DNA of 64,000 nt from an uncultured Eubacterium sp. (lineage in GTDB: Bacteria; Bacillota; Clostridia; Oscillospirales; Acutalibacteraceae). The notes below the pieces were generated by a model. The model ran no database searches. It had not been told where the DNA came from and was given only the letters and a program-made list of their open reading frames with translations. The stretch is taken from assembly GCA_900539325.1 (NCBI GenBank), contig UQCC01000001.1:310001-374000 (forward strand), written 5' to 3'. Each line of letters opens with the position of its first letter. The stretch's first letter is position 1. The position numbers and the translations under genes are program-made. This document shows positions 31,817 to 39,963 of the stretch, one piece after another.

Positions 31817-34123
31817 ATGAAACAACCAATGTGTACACGATGCGGCGAAAGACCCGCTATTGTGTTTATTCAAAAAATGGAAGACGGCGTTATGAAGCCC
31901 GAAGGACTTTGCTATAAGTGCGCAAAAGAATTAAACGTTGATATGGGTCCTATTCAGGGTCTTATGGAAAAAATGGGCATCAGCGAGGACGAACTTGAGC
32001 AGGCAAGTGAGCAAATGGGTATGTTTATGGAAAATATGGACGACTTTGACTTCGGCGACCTCGGAGCAATGTTTAATCCTGAAAATTCCGATGGTGCTCA
32101 AACCATGCCTTTTGCCGAAATGATGAACAGCCTTACAGATGAAGAAGCGTCGGGTAAATCATCATCAAAACAAAAGGGAAGAAAAAATCACAAGAAGTCA
32201 CAGGACGAAGCAAGAAAGTTTTTAAATAACTACTGCAACAATCTTACCGCTAAAGCTAAAAAAGGCGAAATAGACAATATTATCGGCAGGGAAAGCGAAA
32301 TTGAGCGTGCCGTTCAAATTCTTTGCAGAAGAACTAAAAATAACCCTTGTCTTATCGGTGAACCGGGTGTTGGTAAAACCGCTATCGCAGAGGGCTTGGC
32401 TATTAAAATTGCAAAGGGTGAAGTTCCTGCAAGACTTATGGATAAAGAAATTTATCTTCTTGACCTTACAGCACTTGTTGCCGGAACTCAATTCAGAGGT
32501 CAGTTTGAAGGCAGAATCAAAGGTCTTGTTGATGAAGTAAAGCACGAGGGCAATATTATTCTCTTTATTGATGAGGTCCACAATCTTGTTGGTACGGGCG
32601 ACAGCGAAGGCACAATGAATGCCGCAAATATTCTCAAGCCCGCACTTTCACGAGGTGAAATTCAGGTTATCGGTGCCACAACATTTAACGAATACAGAAA
32701 ATATATCGAAAAAGATGCTGCACTTGAAAGAAGATTTCAGCCGATTAAGGTTGAAGAGCCATCAATTGATGACGCTTACAGAATGCTTCTCGGTATCAAA
32801 GGATATTATGAGGATTACCATAAAGTAAAAATTAATGATTCCTTGTTATATAAGGCTGTTACTATGAGCGAAAGATTTGTAACTGACCGTTATTTGCCCG
32901 ATAAAGCTATCGACCTTTTGGACGAATCATGCACATGTGCAAATCTTCGCAATCCTGCAATAAGCAGATACCAAATGCTCCTTGAAAAGAAAAACAATCT
33001 TATGGATAATATTGATAAGCTGTCAGAACCTGAAGAAGGCGAGCAAATTGATTATGAGCTTATTTCCAAGCTAAAATCACAACTTATTAATATTGATAAC
33101 GAGATACCGGAAGTTGAAGAAAAAGCAAAGGATAATCAAGTCCTTGAAGCTGATTTGGCAAAGGTTATTTCCCTTTGGACAGGTATTCCTGCTTCAAAGG
33201 TTGAACAGGGCGACATTAATAAACTTGCCTCTTTGGATAATGAACTCAAATCTCATATCATCGGTCAAGATGAAGCAATTGAAAAAGTTGCAAATGCCGT
33301 TCGCAGAGGCAGAATTCAAATCAGTCCTAAAAAAAGACCGCAATCATTTATTTTTGTCGGTCCGACAGGTGTCGGCAAAACCGAGCTTGTAAAACAGCTT
33401 GCCAATGCTCTTTTTGATTCACCTGATAATCTCATTCGTCTTGATATGAGTGAGTTTATGGAAAAATTCAGCGTATCTAGAATTATCGGTTCGCCTCCGG
33501 GATATGTCGGCTATGACGATGCCGGTCAGCTTACAGAAAAAGTACGCAGAAAGCCGTATAGCGTTATCCTTTTTGATGAGATAGAAAAAGCTCATAAGGA
33601 TGTTCTTAATATCTTACTTCAGATTCTTGACGAGGGAAGAATTACAGACGCACAGGGCAGGGTAGTTAACTTTGAAAATACTGTTATCATTATGACTTCA
33701 AATGCCGGTTCGACCGACCAAAACACTATGGGCTTTGCAAAATCAGCAGAAGACATTAACCGTGAGGTCACAATGAAAGCTCTTGAAAGATTTTTGCGTC
33801 CTGAATTTCTCGGCAGAGTTGATGAAATTATAATTTTCAACAAACTTACTTTTGATAATTTTGAAAAGATAGCAAAAATTATGCTTGATGAACTTGTTCC
33901 GAGTTTAAAAGACAAGGGTATTGAATTGGTTTATGAAGACAGTGTTCCTGTATATCTTGCAAAGAAAGCATACGGCTCAAAGAAAAATGCAAGAGGACTT
34001 CGTGATGCCGTAAGACGAGATATAGAAGAAAAGCTTGCAAACACTATTGTTTTCAATCAACAAACCGATATAAAAAAGATAACTCTTACCGGTACAGATG
34101 AAATTTCTGTAAAAATAAATTAA
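31817..34123 (+). CDS. clpE: ClpE-like AAA+ protease ATPase with N-terminal zinc finger
   Basis: Hsp100 ATPase of 768 residues. The N-terminus has a ClpE-type zinc finger (CTRC and CYKC, about residues 6-40) instead of Clp-N repeats. A low-complexity Met/Asp/Glu region (about 45-130) follows. AAA-1 has GEPGVGKTA and ILFIDEVHN; the middle domain is short; AAA-2 has GPTGVGKTE and VILFDEIEKAH. In Bacillus, clpE is CtsR-regulated. Here it follows pgsA by 21 bases with no CtsR box seen in that gap. SD AGGAGAC lies somewhat far (about 11 bases) from the ATG. ClpP partnership is inferred. Confidence 0.88.
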   Translation: MKQPMCTRCGERPAIVFIQKMEDGVMKPEGLCYKCAKELNVDMGPIQGLMEKMGISEDELEQASEQMGMFMENMDDFDFGDLGAMFNPENSDGAQTMPFAEMMNSLTDEEASGKSSSKQKGRKNHKKSQDEARKFLNNYCNNLTAKAKKGEIDNIIGRESEIERAVQILCRRTKNNPCLIGEPGVGKTAIAEGLAIKIAKGEVPARLMDKEIYLLDLTALVAGTQFRGQFEGRIKGLVDEVKHEGNIILFIDEVHNLVGTGDSEGTMNAANILKPALSRGEIQVIGATTFNEYRKYIEKDAALERRFQPIKVEEPSIDDAYRMLLGIKGYYEDYHKVKINDSLLYKAVTMSERFVTDRYLPDKAIDLLDESCTCANLRNPAISRYQMLLEKKNNLMDNIDKLSEPEEGEQIDYELISKLKSQLINIDNEIPEVEEKAKDNQVLEADLAKVISLWTGIPASKVEQGDINKLASLDNELKSHIIGQDEAIEKVANAVRRGRIQISPKKRPQSFIFVGPTGVGKTELVKQLANALFDSPDNLIRLDMSEFMEKFSVSRIIGSPPGYVGYDDAGQLTEKVRRKPYSVILFDEIEKAHKDVLNILLQILDEGRITDAQGRVVNFENTVIIMTSNAGSTDQNTMGFAKSAEDINREVTMKALERFLRPEFLGRVDEIIIFNKLTFDNFEKIAKIMLDELVPSLKDKGIELVYEDSVPVYLAKKAYGSKKNARGLRDAVRRDIEEKLANTIVFNQQTDIKKITLTGTDEISVKIN

Positions 34124-34141
34124 GAATTTATCAAAAAAGTA

Positions 34142-34178
34142 TTGACATTTCAGCGGTCATTAGATATAATAATGACCG
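34142..34178 (+). promoter_or_regulatory. Consensus promoter of the tRNA operon, -10 inside a palindrome
   Basis: TTGACA (34142-34147), a 17-base spacer and TATAAT (34165-34170), a perfect consensus. Arms CGGTCATTA (34154-34162) and TAATGACCG (34170-34178) form a perfect 9-base inverted repeat around the -10. It could be an operator or a weak terminator for clpE readthrough, although no U-tract follows. Confidence 0.85.
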
Positions 34179-34187
34179 TTGTGACAC

Positions 34188-34261
34188 GCGGGTGTAGTTC
34201 AATGGTAGAATCCCAGCCTTCCAAGCTGGTCGCGTGGGTTCGATTCCCATCACCCGCTCCA
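34188..34261 (+). tRNA. tRNA-Gly (anticodon TCC)
   Basis: Cloverleaf with acceptor GCGGGTG/CACCCGC, the T-arm loop TTCGATT, and anticodon loop TTCCAA giving TCC (reads GGA/GGG). The CCA end is encoded. First tRNA of a five-gene cluster. Confidence 0.95.
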
Positions 34262-34272
34262 ACAACTTATAT

Positions 34273-34349
34273 GCGCTGTTAGCTCAGCTGGATAGAGCAA
34301 CTGCCTTCTAAGCAGTAGGCCGGAGGTTCGAGTCCCCCACAGCGCGCCA
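34273..34349 (+). tRNA. tRNA-Arg (anticodon TCT)
   Basis: Acceptor GCGCTGT/ACAGCGC, D-arm TAGCTCAGCTGGATAGAGCA, anticodon loop TTCTAA giving TCT (reads AGA/AGG), T-loop TTCGAGT, encoded CCA. AGA is the dominant Arg codon in this AT-rich window. Confidence 0.95.
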
Positions 34350-34371
34350 CTTTTTTGTCACAACAAGACAT

Positions 34372-34449
34372 GGTGGGATTGGCCTAGTTGGTTAGGGCGC
34401 CAGTTTGTGGCACTGGAGGTCATCAGTTCGACTCTGATATCCCACCCCA
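34372..34449 (+). tRNA. tRNA-His (anticodon GTG)
   Basis: Acceptor GTGGGAT/ATCCCAC with the extra 5' G (G-1 at 34372) opposite C73, the histidine identity element. Anticodon GTG in loop TTGTGGC; T-loop TTCGACT; encoded CCA. Confidence 0.95.
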
Positions 34450-34459
34450 TTTTATTTAT

Positions 34460-34534
34460 TGGGGAGTAGCCAAGCGGTAAGGCAACGGACTTTGACTCCG
34501 TCATGCGTGGGTTCAAATCCCGCCTCCCCAGCCA
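34460..34534 (+). tRNA. tRNA-Gln (anticodon TTG)
   Basis: Acceptor TGGGGAG/CTCCCCA with the weak U1-A72 pair typical of tRNA-Gln, anticodon TTG in loop TTTGAC, T-loop TTCAAAT, encoded CCA. Confidence 0.95.
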
Positions 34535-34543
34535 GTTTAATAC

Positions 34544-34619
34544 GATCCATTAGCTCAGTAGGTAGAGCACTTGACTTTTAATCAAGGTGTCCGGGGTTCG
34601 AATCCCCGATGGGTCACCA
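34544..34619 (+). tRNA. tRNA-Lys (anticodon TTT)
   Basis: Acceptor GATCCAT/ATGGGTC (one T-G pair), D-arm TAGCTCAGTAGGTAGAGCA, anticodon TTT in loop CTTTTAA, T-loop TTCGAAT, encoded CCA. Last tRNA before a terminator. Confidence 0.95.
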
Positions 34620-34650
34620 AAGCCTCGAAATTCGAGGCTTTTTCTTTTTG
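34620..34650 (+). terminator. Terminator of the tRNA operon
   Basis: AGCCTCGAA (34621-34629) pairs with TTCGAGGCT (34631-34639), followed by TTTTTCTTTTT; the outer pairs form and the centre makes the loop. Confidence 0.88.
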
Positions 34651-34653
34651 CTA

Positions 34654-34682
34654 TTTACTATTTCAGCTTTTTATGATATTAT
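34654..34682 (+). promoter_or_regulatory. thyA-folA promoter
   Basis: TTTACT (34654-34659), a 17-base spacer and TATTAT (34677-34682), 28 bases before the thyA ATG. Confidence 0.6.
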
Positions 34683-34710
34683 ATTTAAAATTCAAATTAA
34701 GAGGTATAGT

Positions 34711-35613
34711 ATGGGACTTTGGGATAAGGAATATATTGGTCTTTGCAAAAAGATTTTAACTACCGGTACAGAGGTTGTAAACAGAACAGGTATTAATACA
34801 ATTAAAGTTCCGTCACATCATTTTCAACTTGACATTGGTGAGGAATTCCCGATTTTGACAACAAAGCAGTTGTTCATCAGACAAGCTGTTCTTGAAATGC
34901 TTTGGATATATCAGGCTCAATCAAACGATGTTCGTTGGCTTCAAGAGCGTGATGTTAACATTTGGAACGAATGGGAAATAGATGAAGAAGGCTATTGGAA
35001 TGCAGCTCAAATGCTCCCAGATGAAAACGGTAAGCTTGTGAAGCAAAATGTTCATAAGTTTTTCGGAAAAGAATATGCACATACTATCGGTACTGCTTAC
35101 GGTTATATTGTTAATAAATTCCAAATGACTCAAAATTTAATCGATAAAATCAAAAACCATCCTGAAGACAGAAGAATGGTAATGACTCTTTGGCAAAATG
35201 ATTATCTTGATACCGCCGTTCTTCCAAGCTGTGTTTGGTCAAGCGAATGGGATGTTACAAACGGCAAGCTTAATTGCTGGGTTCATCAAAGAAGCTGTGA
35301 TGTACCGCTCGGACTTCCGTTTAATGTTACTCAGTATTCTGTACTTAACTCAATGCTCGCACAAGTTTGCGGCTTAAAGCCGGGAACGATTGACTGGTCA
35401 ATTAAAGACGCACATATTTATGTTAATCAGGTTGACGGCATTAAAGAACAAATCAGAAGATTTGACGAACAGGGTGATTTGCCTGCACCTCAGCTTTGGC
35501 TTAATCCCGATGTTAAAGATTTCTTTGAATTTGACAATTCAAGAGATTGTAAAGATGTTAAACTTTTGAATTATGAACATCTTGGTAAAATTAAATTCCC
35601 AATCGCACAATAA
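34711..35613 (+). CDS. thyA: Thymidylate synthase
   Basis: Folate-dependent synthesis of dTMP from dUMP. 300 residues, somewhat longer than the usual 264. Active-site cysteine in AVLPSCVW; here the normally invariant His after Cys is Val and the following QF is changed. The dUMP phosphate and base site QRSCDVPLGLPFNVTQYSVL keeps the Asn that discriminates against dCMP. HIYVN matches the HxY sugar contact. The start is ATG 34711 with GAGGT upstream; the open frame continues back into tRNA-Lys but that part is not coding. It forms an operon with folA, which recycles the dihydrofolate it produces. Confidence 0.9.
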   Translation: MGLWDKEYIGLCKKILTTGTEVVNRTGINTIKVPSHHFQLDIGEEFPILTTKQLFIRQAVLEMLWIYQAQSNDVRWLQERDVNIWNEWEIDEEGYWNAAQMLPDENGKLVKQNVHKFFGKEYAHTIGTAYGYIVNKFQMTQNLIDKIKNHPEDRRMVMTLWQNDYLDTAVLPSCVWSSEWDVTNGKLNCWVHQRSCDVPLGLPFNVTQYSVLNSMLAQVCGLKPGTIDWSIKDAHIYVNQVDGIKEQIRRFDEQGDLPAPQLWLNPDVKDFFEFDNSRDCKDVKLLNYEHLGKIKFPIAQ

Positions 35614-35622
35614 GGAGAATAT

Positions 35623-36096
35623 ATGGCTGTTTCTATGATTGCCGCTGTGGGCAAAAATCTTGAGCTCGGTAAAAATAATGACCTTATATGGCACTTTAAA
35701 GAGGATATGAAGTTCTTTAAGGAAACTACTATGGGTCATCCTGTAATTATGGGCAGAAAAACTTTTGAATCACTTCCAAAAGCTCTTCCCGGCAGAAGAA
35801 ATATTGTTATTTCATCAAATCCGGAATATAAAGCCGAAGGTGCGGAAACCGTTACTTCTGTAAAAGACGCTTTGAAAATCGCCGAAGCTGAAGATGTGTT
35901 CGTTATAGGCGGCGGTAGGATATATAAAGAATTCTTGCCTTATGCGGATAACCTTTATTTAACGGAAATTAATGCCGAATGTAAAGATGCCGATACTTAT
36001 TTCCCTGAATTTAACAAAAGTGATTATATTAAGGAAATAGTTAACTTCTATGATGTAAACGGCACCGAATTTTATCATGTGATATATAAAAAATAA
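35623..36096 (+). CDS. folA: Dihydrofolate reductase
   Basis: NADPH-dependent reduction of dihydrofolate to tetrahydrofolate; 157 residues. The N-terminal MIAAVGKNLELGKNNDLIWHFKEDMKFFKETTMG carries the substrate loop, with Asp replaced by His-Phe-Lys-Glu-Asp spacing typical of Gram-positive DHFR. GRKTFESLPKALPGRRNIV and VIGGGRIYKEFLPYADNLYLTEI follow. AAGGAG precedes the ATG, 9 bases after thyA. A terminator follows. The pairing with thyA is functionally direct. Confidence 0.95.
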   Translation: MAVSMIAAVGKNLELGKNNDLIWHFKEDMKFFKETTMGHPVIMGRKTFESLPKALPGRRNIVISSNPEYKAEGAETVTSVKDALKIAEAEDVFVIGGGRIYKEFLPYADNLYLTEINAECKDADTYFPEFNKSDYIKEIVNFYDVNGTEFYHVIYKK

Positions 36097-36103
36097 TGTA
36101 TTT

Positions 36104-36132
36104 AAGCCTTTCTGTTATGAAAGGCTTTTGTA
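36104..36132 (+). terminator. thyA-folA terminator
   Basis: AAGCCTTTC (36104-36112) pairs with GAAAGGCTT (36119-36127), followed by TTGTATATTTTTG. Confidence 0.88.
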
Positions 36133-36176
36133 TATTTTTGTAAAAACAGGGAATATTAATGTAAAAAATATTTTAA

Positions 36177-36232
36177 TTTCCTATTGACAAAGTAGGAAAT
36201 AAGTTATATATTATAGGACGAAAAACCTATAA
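36177..36232 (+). promoter_or_regulatory. isc promoter with two inverted repeats
   Basis: TTGACA (36184-36189), a 17-base spacer and TATATT (36207-36212). TTTCCTA (36177-36183) and TAGGAAA (36193-36199) form a perfect dyad over the -35. TTATAGG (36211-36217) and CCTATAA (36226-36232) form a second at the start site. The first resembles the dyad in the Rrf2 promoter at 16010-16025. Repression by that Rrf2 protein is inferred. Confidence 0.72.
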
Positions 36233-36265
36233 ATTTAATAGGAATAAAAAAGGCAGGTTAAAATT

Positions 36266-37450
36266 ATGGCAACGATTTATGTTGATAATGCTGCAACCAC
36301 ACAGCTTTCGGATGCTGCTTTGGAAGCTATGAAACCTATGATGCAGGAGATTTACGGCAACCCGTCATCGCTTCATCACATCGGTCAAATCGCAAAGGAA
36401 CATCTTGAAGATGCAAGAGCAAGGGTTGCAAAATGTATAAATGCAAATCCAAACGAAATTTACTTTACTTCCGGCGGCAGTGAAGCCGATAATCAGGCTA
36501 TTCTCACAGCTGCATACAACGGTGCAAAAAAAGGCAAAAAACACATTATATCTTCTAAATTTGAACATCACGCTGTTCTTCATACACTTGATAAACTTGC
36601 AAAAGAAGGTTTCGAGATTGAACTTCTTGATGTATACCATAACGGCATTGTTAAAGTAGAAGATGTTAAAAATGCTATCAGGGAAGATACAGCCCTTGTT
36701 ACGATTATGTCGGCAAATAATGAAGTCGGCACAATTCAGCCGGTTAAGGAAATAGGTGCCGTATGTAAAGAAAGAGGTGTTTTGTTTCACACAGACGCCG
36801 TTCAGGCATTCGGACATATTCCGATTGATGTTGTTGATATGAACATTGATATGCTTTCTATTTCAGCCCACAAGTTCCACGGTCCTAAGGGTGTAGGTCT
36901 TTTGTATTGCAGAAAAGGTATCATTCTTCAAAACCTTATTAACGGCGGTGCTCAGGAACGCGGTAAGAGAGCAGGTACCGAAAATATGGCGTCTATCGTA
37001 GGCATGGCAGCCGCTATGGAAGAAGCTGTTAAAAATCTTGATAAAAACGCAAAATATGTAAGCGCACTTCGTGATAAAATTATTGACGGATGTGCAGATA
37101 TTGAACTTCACACATTAAACGGCGACAGATATAACAGACTTCCGGGCACGATTAACTTCAGTTTTGAAGGAATTGAGGGTGAAGGACTTATTCTTCTTCT
37201 TGACCAAGACGGTATTTGTTCTTCGTCGGGCTCTGCTTGTACAAGCGGCTCACTTGACCCGTCACATGTTCTTTTGGCTATGGGTGTGCCTGTTGCAAGT
37301 GCTCACGGTTCACTTCGTATTTCTCTTTGTGAATATAACACAGAAGAGGAAGCGGATATTATTATCAATTCAATCCACAAGGTTGTAACATATTTAAGAT
37401 CAATTTCTCCTGTTTGGGAGAAAATTCAAAACGGAGAGGAAGTAGAATAA
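36266..37450 (+). CDS. iscS: Cysteine desulfurase (IscS/NifS family)
   Basis: PLP enzyme that removes sulfur from cysteine as a persulfide, 394 residues. It starts IYVDNAATTQLSDAALEAM; PLP lysine lies in SISAHKFHGPKGVG; the mobile-loop active Cys is in SSSGSACTSGSLDPSH. This is the group I (IscS/NifS) type with the long Cys loop. It overlaps iscU by one base, and nadA and mnmA follow, both sulfur or Fe-S consumers. NifS-like in Clostridial naming. The promoter has Rrf2-type dyads. Confidence 0.95.
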   Translation: MATIYVDNAATTQLSDAALEAMKPMMQEIYGNPSSLHHIGQIAKEHLEDARARVAKCINANPNEIYFTSGGSEADNQAILTAAYNGAKKGKKHIISSKFEHHAVLHTLDKLAKEGFEIELLDVYHNGIVKVEDVKNAIREDTALVTIMSANNEVGTIQPVKEIGAVCKERGVLFHTDAVQAFGHIPIDVVDMNIDMLSISAHKFHGPKGVGLLYCRKGIILQNLINGGAQERGKRAGTENMASIVGMAAAMEEAVKNLDKNAKYVSALRDKIIDGCADIELHTLNGDRYNRLPGTINFSFEGIEGEGLILLLDQDGICSSSGSACTSGSLDPSHVLLAMGVPVASAHGSLRISLCEYNTEEEADIIINSIHKVVTYLRSISPVWEKIQNGEEVE

Positions 37451-37872
37451 TGGCATTATATTCAGAAAAAGTAATGGATCACTTTACAAATCCAAGAAAT
37501 GTTGGTAAAATCGAAGATGCTGACGGCGTTGGAGAAGTAGGCAATGCTAAGTGCGGCGATATTATGAAAATTTATCTTAAAATTGATGAAAATCATATTA
37601 TTACCGATGTTAAGTTTAACACTTTCGGTTGCGCATCTGCAATTGCTTCAAGTTCAATGGCTACCTGCCTTATCAAGGGCAAGCCTGTAAGTGAAGCTGT
37701 TGAGCTTTCAAACAAAGCAGTTGTTGAAGCACTTGACGGATTACCTCCGGTAAAAATTCACTGTTCTGTGCTTGCGGAGGAAGCAATCAAGGCAGCCGTT
37801 AAGGATTATTACGATAAAAACGGCATTGAGTACGATCCTGAAACATTTAAGGAAAAGGATGCTCACGAATAA
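37450..37872 (+). CDS. iscU: Fe-S cluster scaffold IscU/NifU N-terminal type
   Basis: Scaffold protein of 140 residues on which Fe-S clusters form. Three cluster cysteines: GNAKCGDIM, TFGCASAIASSS and KIHCSVLAEEAI, with the assisting Asp in CGD. It starts MALYSEKVMDHFTNPRNVG. ATG 37450 overlaps the iscS TAA (TAATG), with GGAAGT upstream; the in-frame extension back to 37414 lies inside iscS and is not used. Typical Clostridial iscS-iscU pair without hscAB or fdx. Confidence 0.95.
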   Translation: MALYSEKVMDHFTNPRNVGKIEDADGVGEVGNAKCGDIMKIYLKIDENHIITDVKFNTFGCASAIASSSMATCLIKGKPVSEAVELSNKAVVEALDGLPPVKIHCSVLAEEAIKAAVKDYYDKNGIEYDPETFKEKDAHE

Positions 37873-37907
37873 AAATAAATCTTATATGTGATGCTTAGGA
37901 GTAGGTT

Positions 37908-38822
37908 ATGGCTTTAAAAGACATACAAGAGGAAATTTTAAAATTAAAAAAAGAAAAAGATATTTGCATTTTGGCGCATTGCTATCAATCACCCGATATA
38001 CTTGAAGTTGCTGATTTTGTAGGCGACAGTTTTGCTTTGTCTGTTTCGGCTTCAAAAGTAACCAACAAAACAGTTATTATGTGCGGTGTTAGATTTATGG
38101 CAGAGACCGTAAAAATTCTTTCACCCGATAAAAAGGTTATTCTTGCAAACGGCGATGCAGGTTGTCCGATGGCTGAAATGATGGATAAGGAGCTTATTGA
38201 ACAGGTTAAGGAGCAATATCCGGAGTATACTGTTGTGGCTTATATCAATACCACAAGCGAACTGAAAACGGTTTGTGATGTTTGCGTAACTTCTTCATCG
38301 GCACTTAAAATTTGCAAGAGCCTCGACACTGATAAGATCTTGTTTATCCCGGATAAAAATCTTGGTTCGTACATTGCAAAACAATTACCTGAAAAAGAAT
38401 TTAAACTTCTTTCGGGCGGATGTCCTACACATGCAAGAATGGGCATTTCCGATGTAAAAAAAGCAAAGGCGGCTCATCCTGAGGCTTTGTTCCTTGTTCA
38501 TCCGGAATGTGTTCCGGAGGTTGTTGCCGAAGCGGATTATGTCGGCTCAACAACAGGCATAATGAATTATGCAAAGGAAAGTGACGCCAAAGAATTTATT
38601 ATCGGTACCGAAAGCAGTATTGTTTCTCACTTGCAGCTTGCATGTCCCGACAAAATGTTTTATCCGCTTTCAAAAGACCTTGTATGCCACAATATGAAAC
38701 TTACTACTATTATAGATGTACTTAATTCGGTTAAAGGTATAGGCGGCGAAGAAATAGAACTTGACGAAGATGTCAGACTCGGCGCAAAGCGTTGCATAGA
38801 CAAAATGATTGAGTTAGGCTGA
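37908..38822 (+). CDS. nadA: Quinolinate synthase NadA
   Basis: [4Fe-4S] enzyme condensing iminoaspartate with dihydroxyacetone phosphate to quinolinate in NAD synthesis. 304 residues, the short NadA form. Cluster cysteines can be placed in VIMCGVRFMAET, SGGCPTHARM and LVCHNMKLTT; further motifs are LAHCYQSPDIL and IGTESSI. SD AGGAG precedes the ATG. Its place after iscSU suits its cluster. The iminoaspartate source (NadB or aspartate dehydrogenase) and NadC are not in this window. Confidence 0.95.
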   Translation: MALKDIQEEILKLKKEKDICILAHCYQSPDILEVADFVGDSFALSVSASKVTNKTVIMCGVRFMAETVKILSPDKKVILANGDAGCPMAEMMDKELIEQVKEQYPEYTVVAYINTTSELKTVCDVCVTSSSALKICKSLDTDKILFIPDKNLGSYIAKQLPEKEFKLLSGGCPTHARMGISDVKKAKAAHPEALFLVHPECVPEVVAEADYVGSTTGIMNYAKESDAKEFIIGTESSIVSHLQLACPDKMFYPLSKDLVCHNMKLTTIIDVLNSVKGIGGEEIELDEDVRLGAKRCIDKMIELG

Positions 38823-38825
38823 TAT

Positions 38826-39884
38826 ATGAAAAAAGCTATTATTGCAATGAGCGGCGGTGTAGATTCAAGCGTTGCCGCTCTTTTTATGAAAGAACGCGGA
38901 TACGACTGTATCGGTGCAACTATGAAGTTGTATGACAATGAGGATATAGGTATCAGCAGGGAAAAGACCTGTTGTTCTCTTGATGATATTGAAGACGCAA
39001 GAGCCGTTGCGTATAAACTCGGAATGCCTTATTATGTTTTCAATTTTAAAGATGAATTTGAAGAAAAAGTTATTGAGAAATTCATTTCAACATATGAAGC
39101 AGGCGGAACGCCTAATCCTTGTATTGATTGCAACAGATATTTAAAATTTGAAAAGCTTATGAAGCGTATGGAAGAATTGCAATACGACTGTGTTGTTACA
39201 GGTCACTATGCCGATATTGAATTTATTAACGGTAGATACATGCTTAAAAAAGGCAAGGATTTATCAAAAGACCAAAGCTATGTTCTTTATTCGCTTACAC
39301 AATATCAGCTTGCACATACTGTTTTTCCTTTGGGTAGATATTCAAAGGACGAAATCAGAGAGGTTGCCGAAAAGCACGGATTTATCAATGCACGCAAGCG
39401 TGACAGTCAGGATATCTGCTTTGTTCCGGACGGTGACTATTCAAAATTTATTAAAAAGCACAATGGCAAAACCTATCCAAACGGTAATTTTGTTGATAAA
39501 AGCGGTAATGTCCTCGGTGAACATAAAGGCTTGATACGATATACAATCGGTCAAAGAAAAGGACTTAACATTGCACTTGGTCATCCGGTTTATGTTATAA
39601 GTAAAGATGTTGCAAACAATACCGTTGTTTTAGGCTCAAACGATGACTTGAATAAGTCAAAACTCAGAGCAACCGACTTTAATTGGATTGCCGAAAAGCC
39701 AAACGGCAAAATTAATTGTTCGGCAAAAACACGATATAATATGCGTGAAGTTCCGTGTACGGCATATTGTGACGGTGATGATGTTATTGTTGAATTTAAC
39801 ACTCCCGTTAGAGCAATCACTCCCGGTCAGGCTGTGGTTTTATATGACGGAGAATATGTTCTCGGCGGCGGAACAATCGAATAA
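38826..39884 (+). CDS. mnmA: tRNA 2-thiouridylase MnmA
   Basis: Adds sulfur to U34 of tRNA-Lys, -Glu and -Gln, using IscS-derived persulfide. 352 residues. PP-loop AMSGGVDSSVAALF; catalytic cysteines in PNPCIDCNRYLKF and SQDICFVPDGDY. C-terminal beta-barrel domains (about 215-352) include YTIGQRKGL and RAITPGQAVVLY. It starts 3 bases after nadA. Its sulfur donor IscS is in the same operon, and two substrate tRNAs (Gln-TTG, Lys-TTT) are encoded 4 kb upstream. Confidence 0.96.
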   Translation: MKKAIIAMSGGVDSSVAALFMKERGYDCIGATMKLYDNEDIGISREKTCCSLDDIEDARAVAYKLGMPYYVFNFKDEFEEKVIEKFISTYEAGGTPNPCIDCNRYLKFEKLMKRMEELQYDCVVTGHYADIEFINGRYMLKKGKDLSKDQSYVLYSLTQYQLAHTVFPLGRYSKDEIREVAEKHGFINARKRDSQDICFVPDGDYSKFIKKHNGKTYPNGNFVDKSGNVLGEHKGLIRYTIGQRKGLNIALGHPVYVISKDVANNTVVLGSNDDLNKSKLRATDFNWIAEKPNGKINCSAKTRYNMREVPCTAYCDGDDVIVEFNTPVRAITPGQAVVLYDGEYVLGGGTIE

Positions 39885-39929
39885 AGTCGCTTATTAACGA
39901 AAATTTCATTAATTATTCATTTTGTTTTA

Positions 39930-39957
39930 TTGAATTAATATGAAAAAGATGTATAAT
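39930..39957 (+). promoter_or_regulatory. Promoter of the small RNA at 39,964
   Basis: TTGAAT (39930-39935), a 16-base spacer and TATAAT (39952-39957), predicting a start near 39964. Confidence 0.65.
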
Positions 39958-39963
39958 TAAGTC

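Noticed and set aside
34609..34710. N-terminal extension of thyA back into the tRNA-Lys gene
   Set aside because: The extension runs through tRNA-Lys and its terminator; ATG 34711 has a proper SD and matches the family start.
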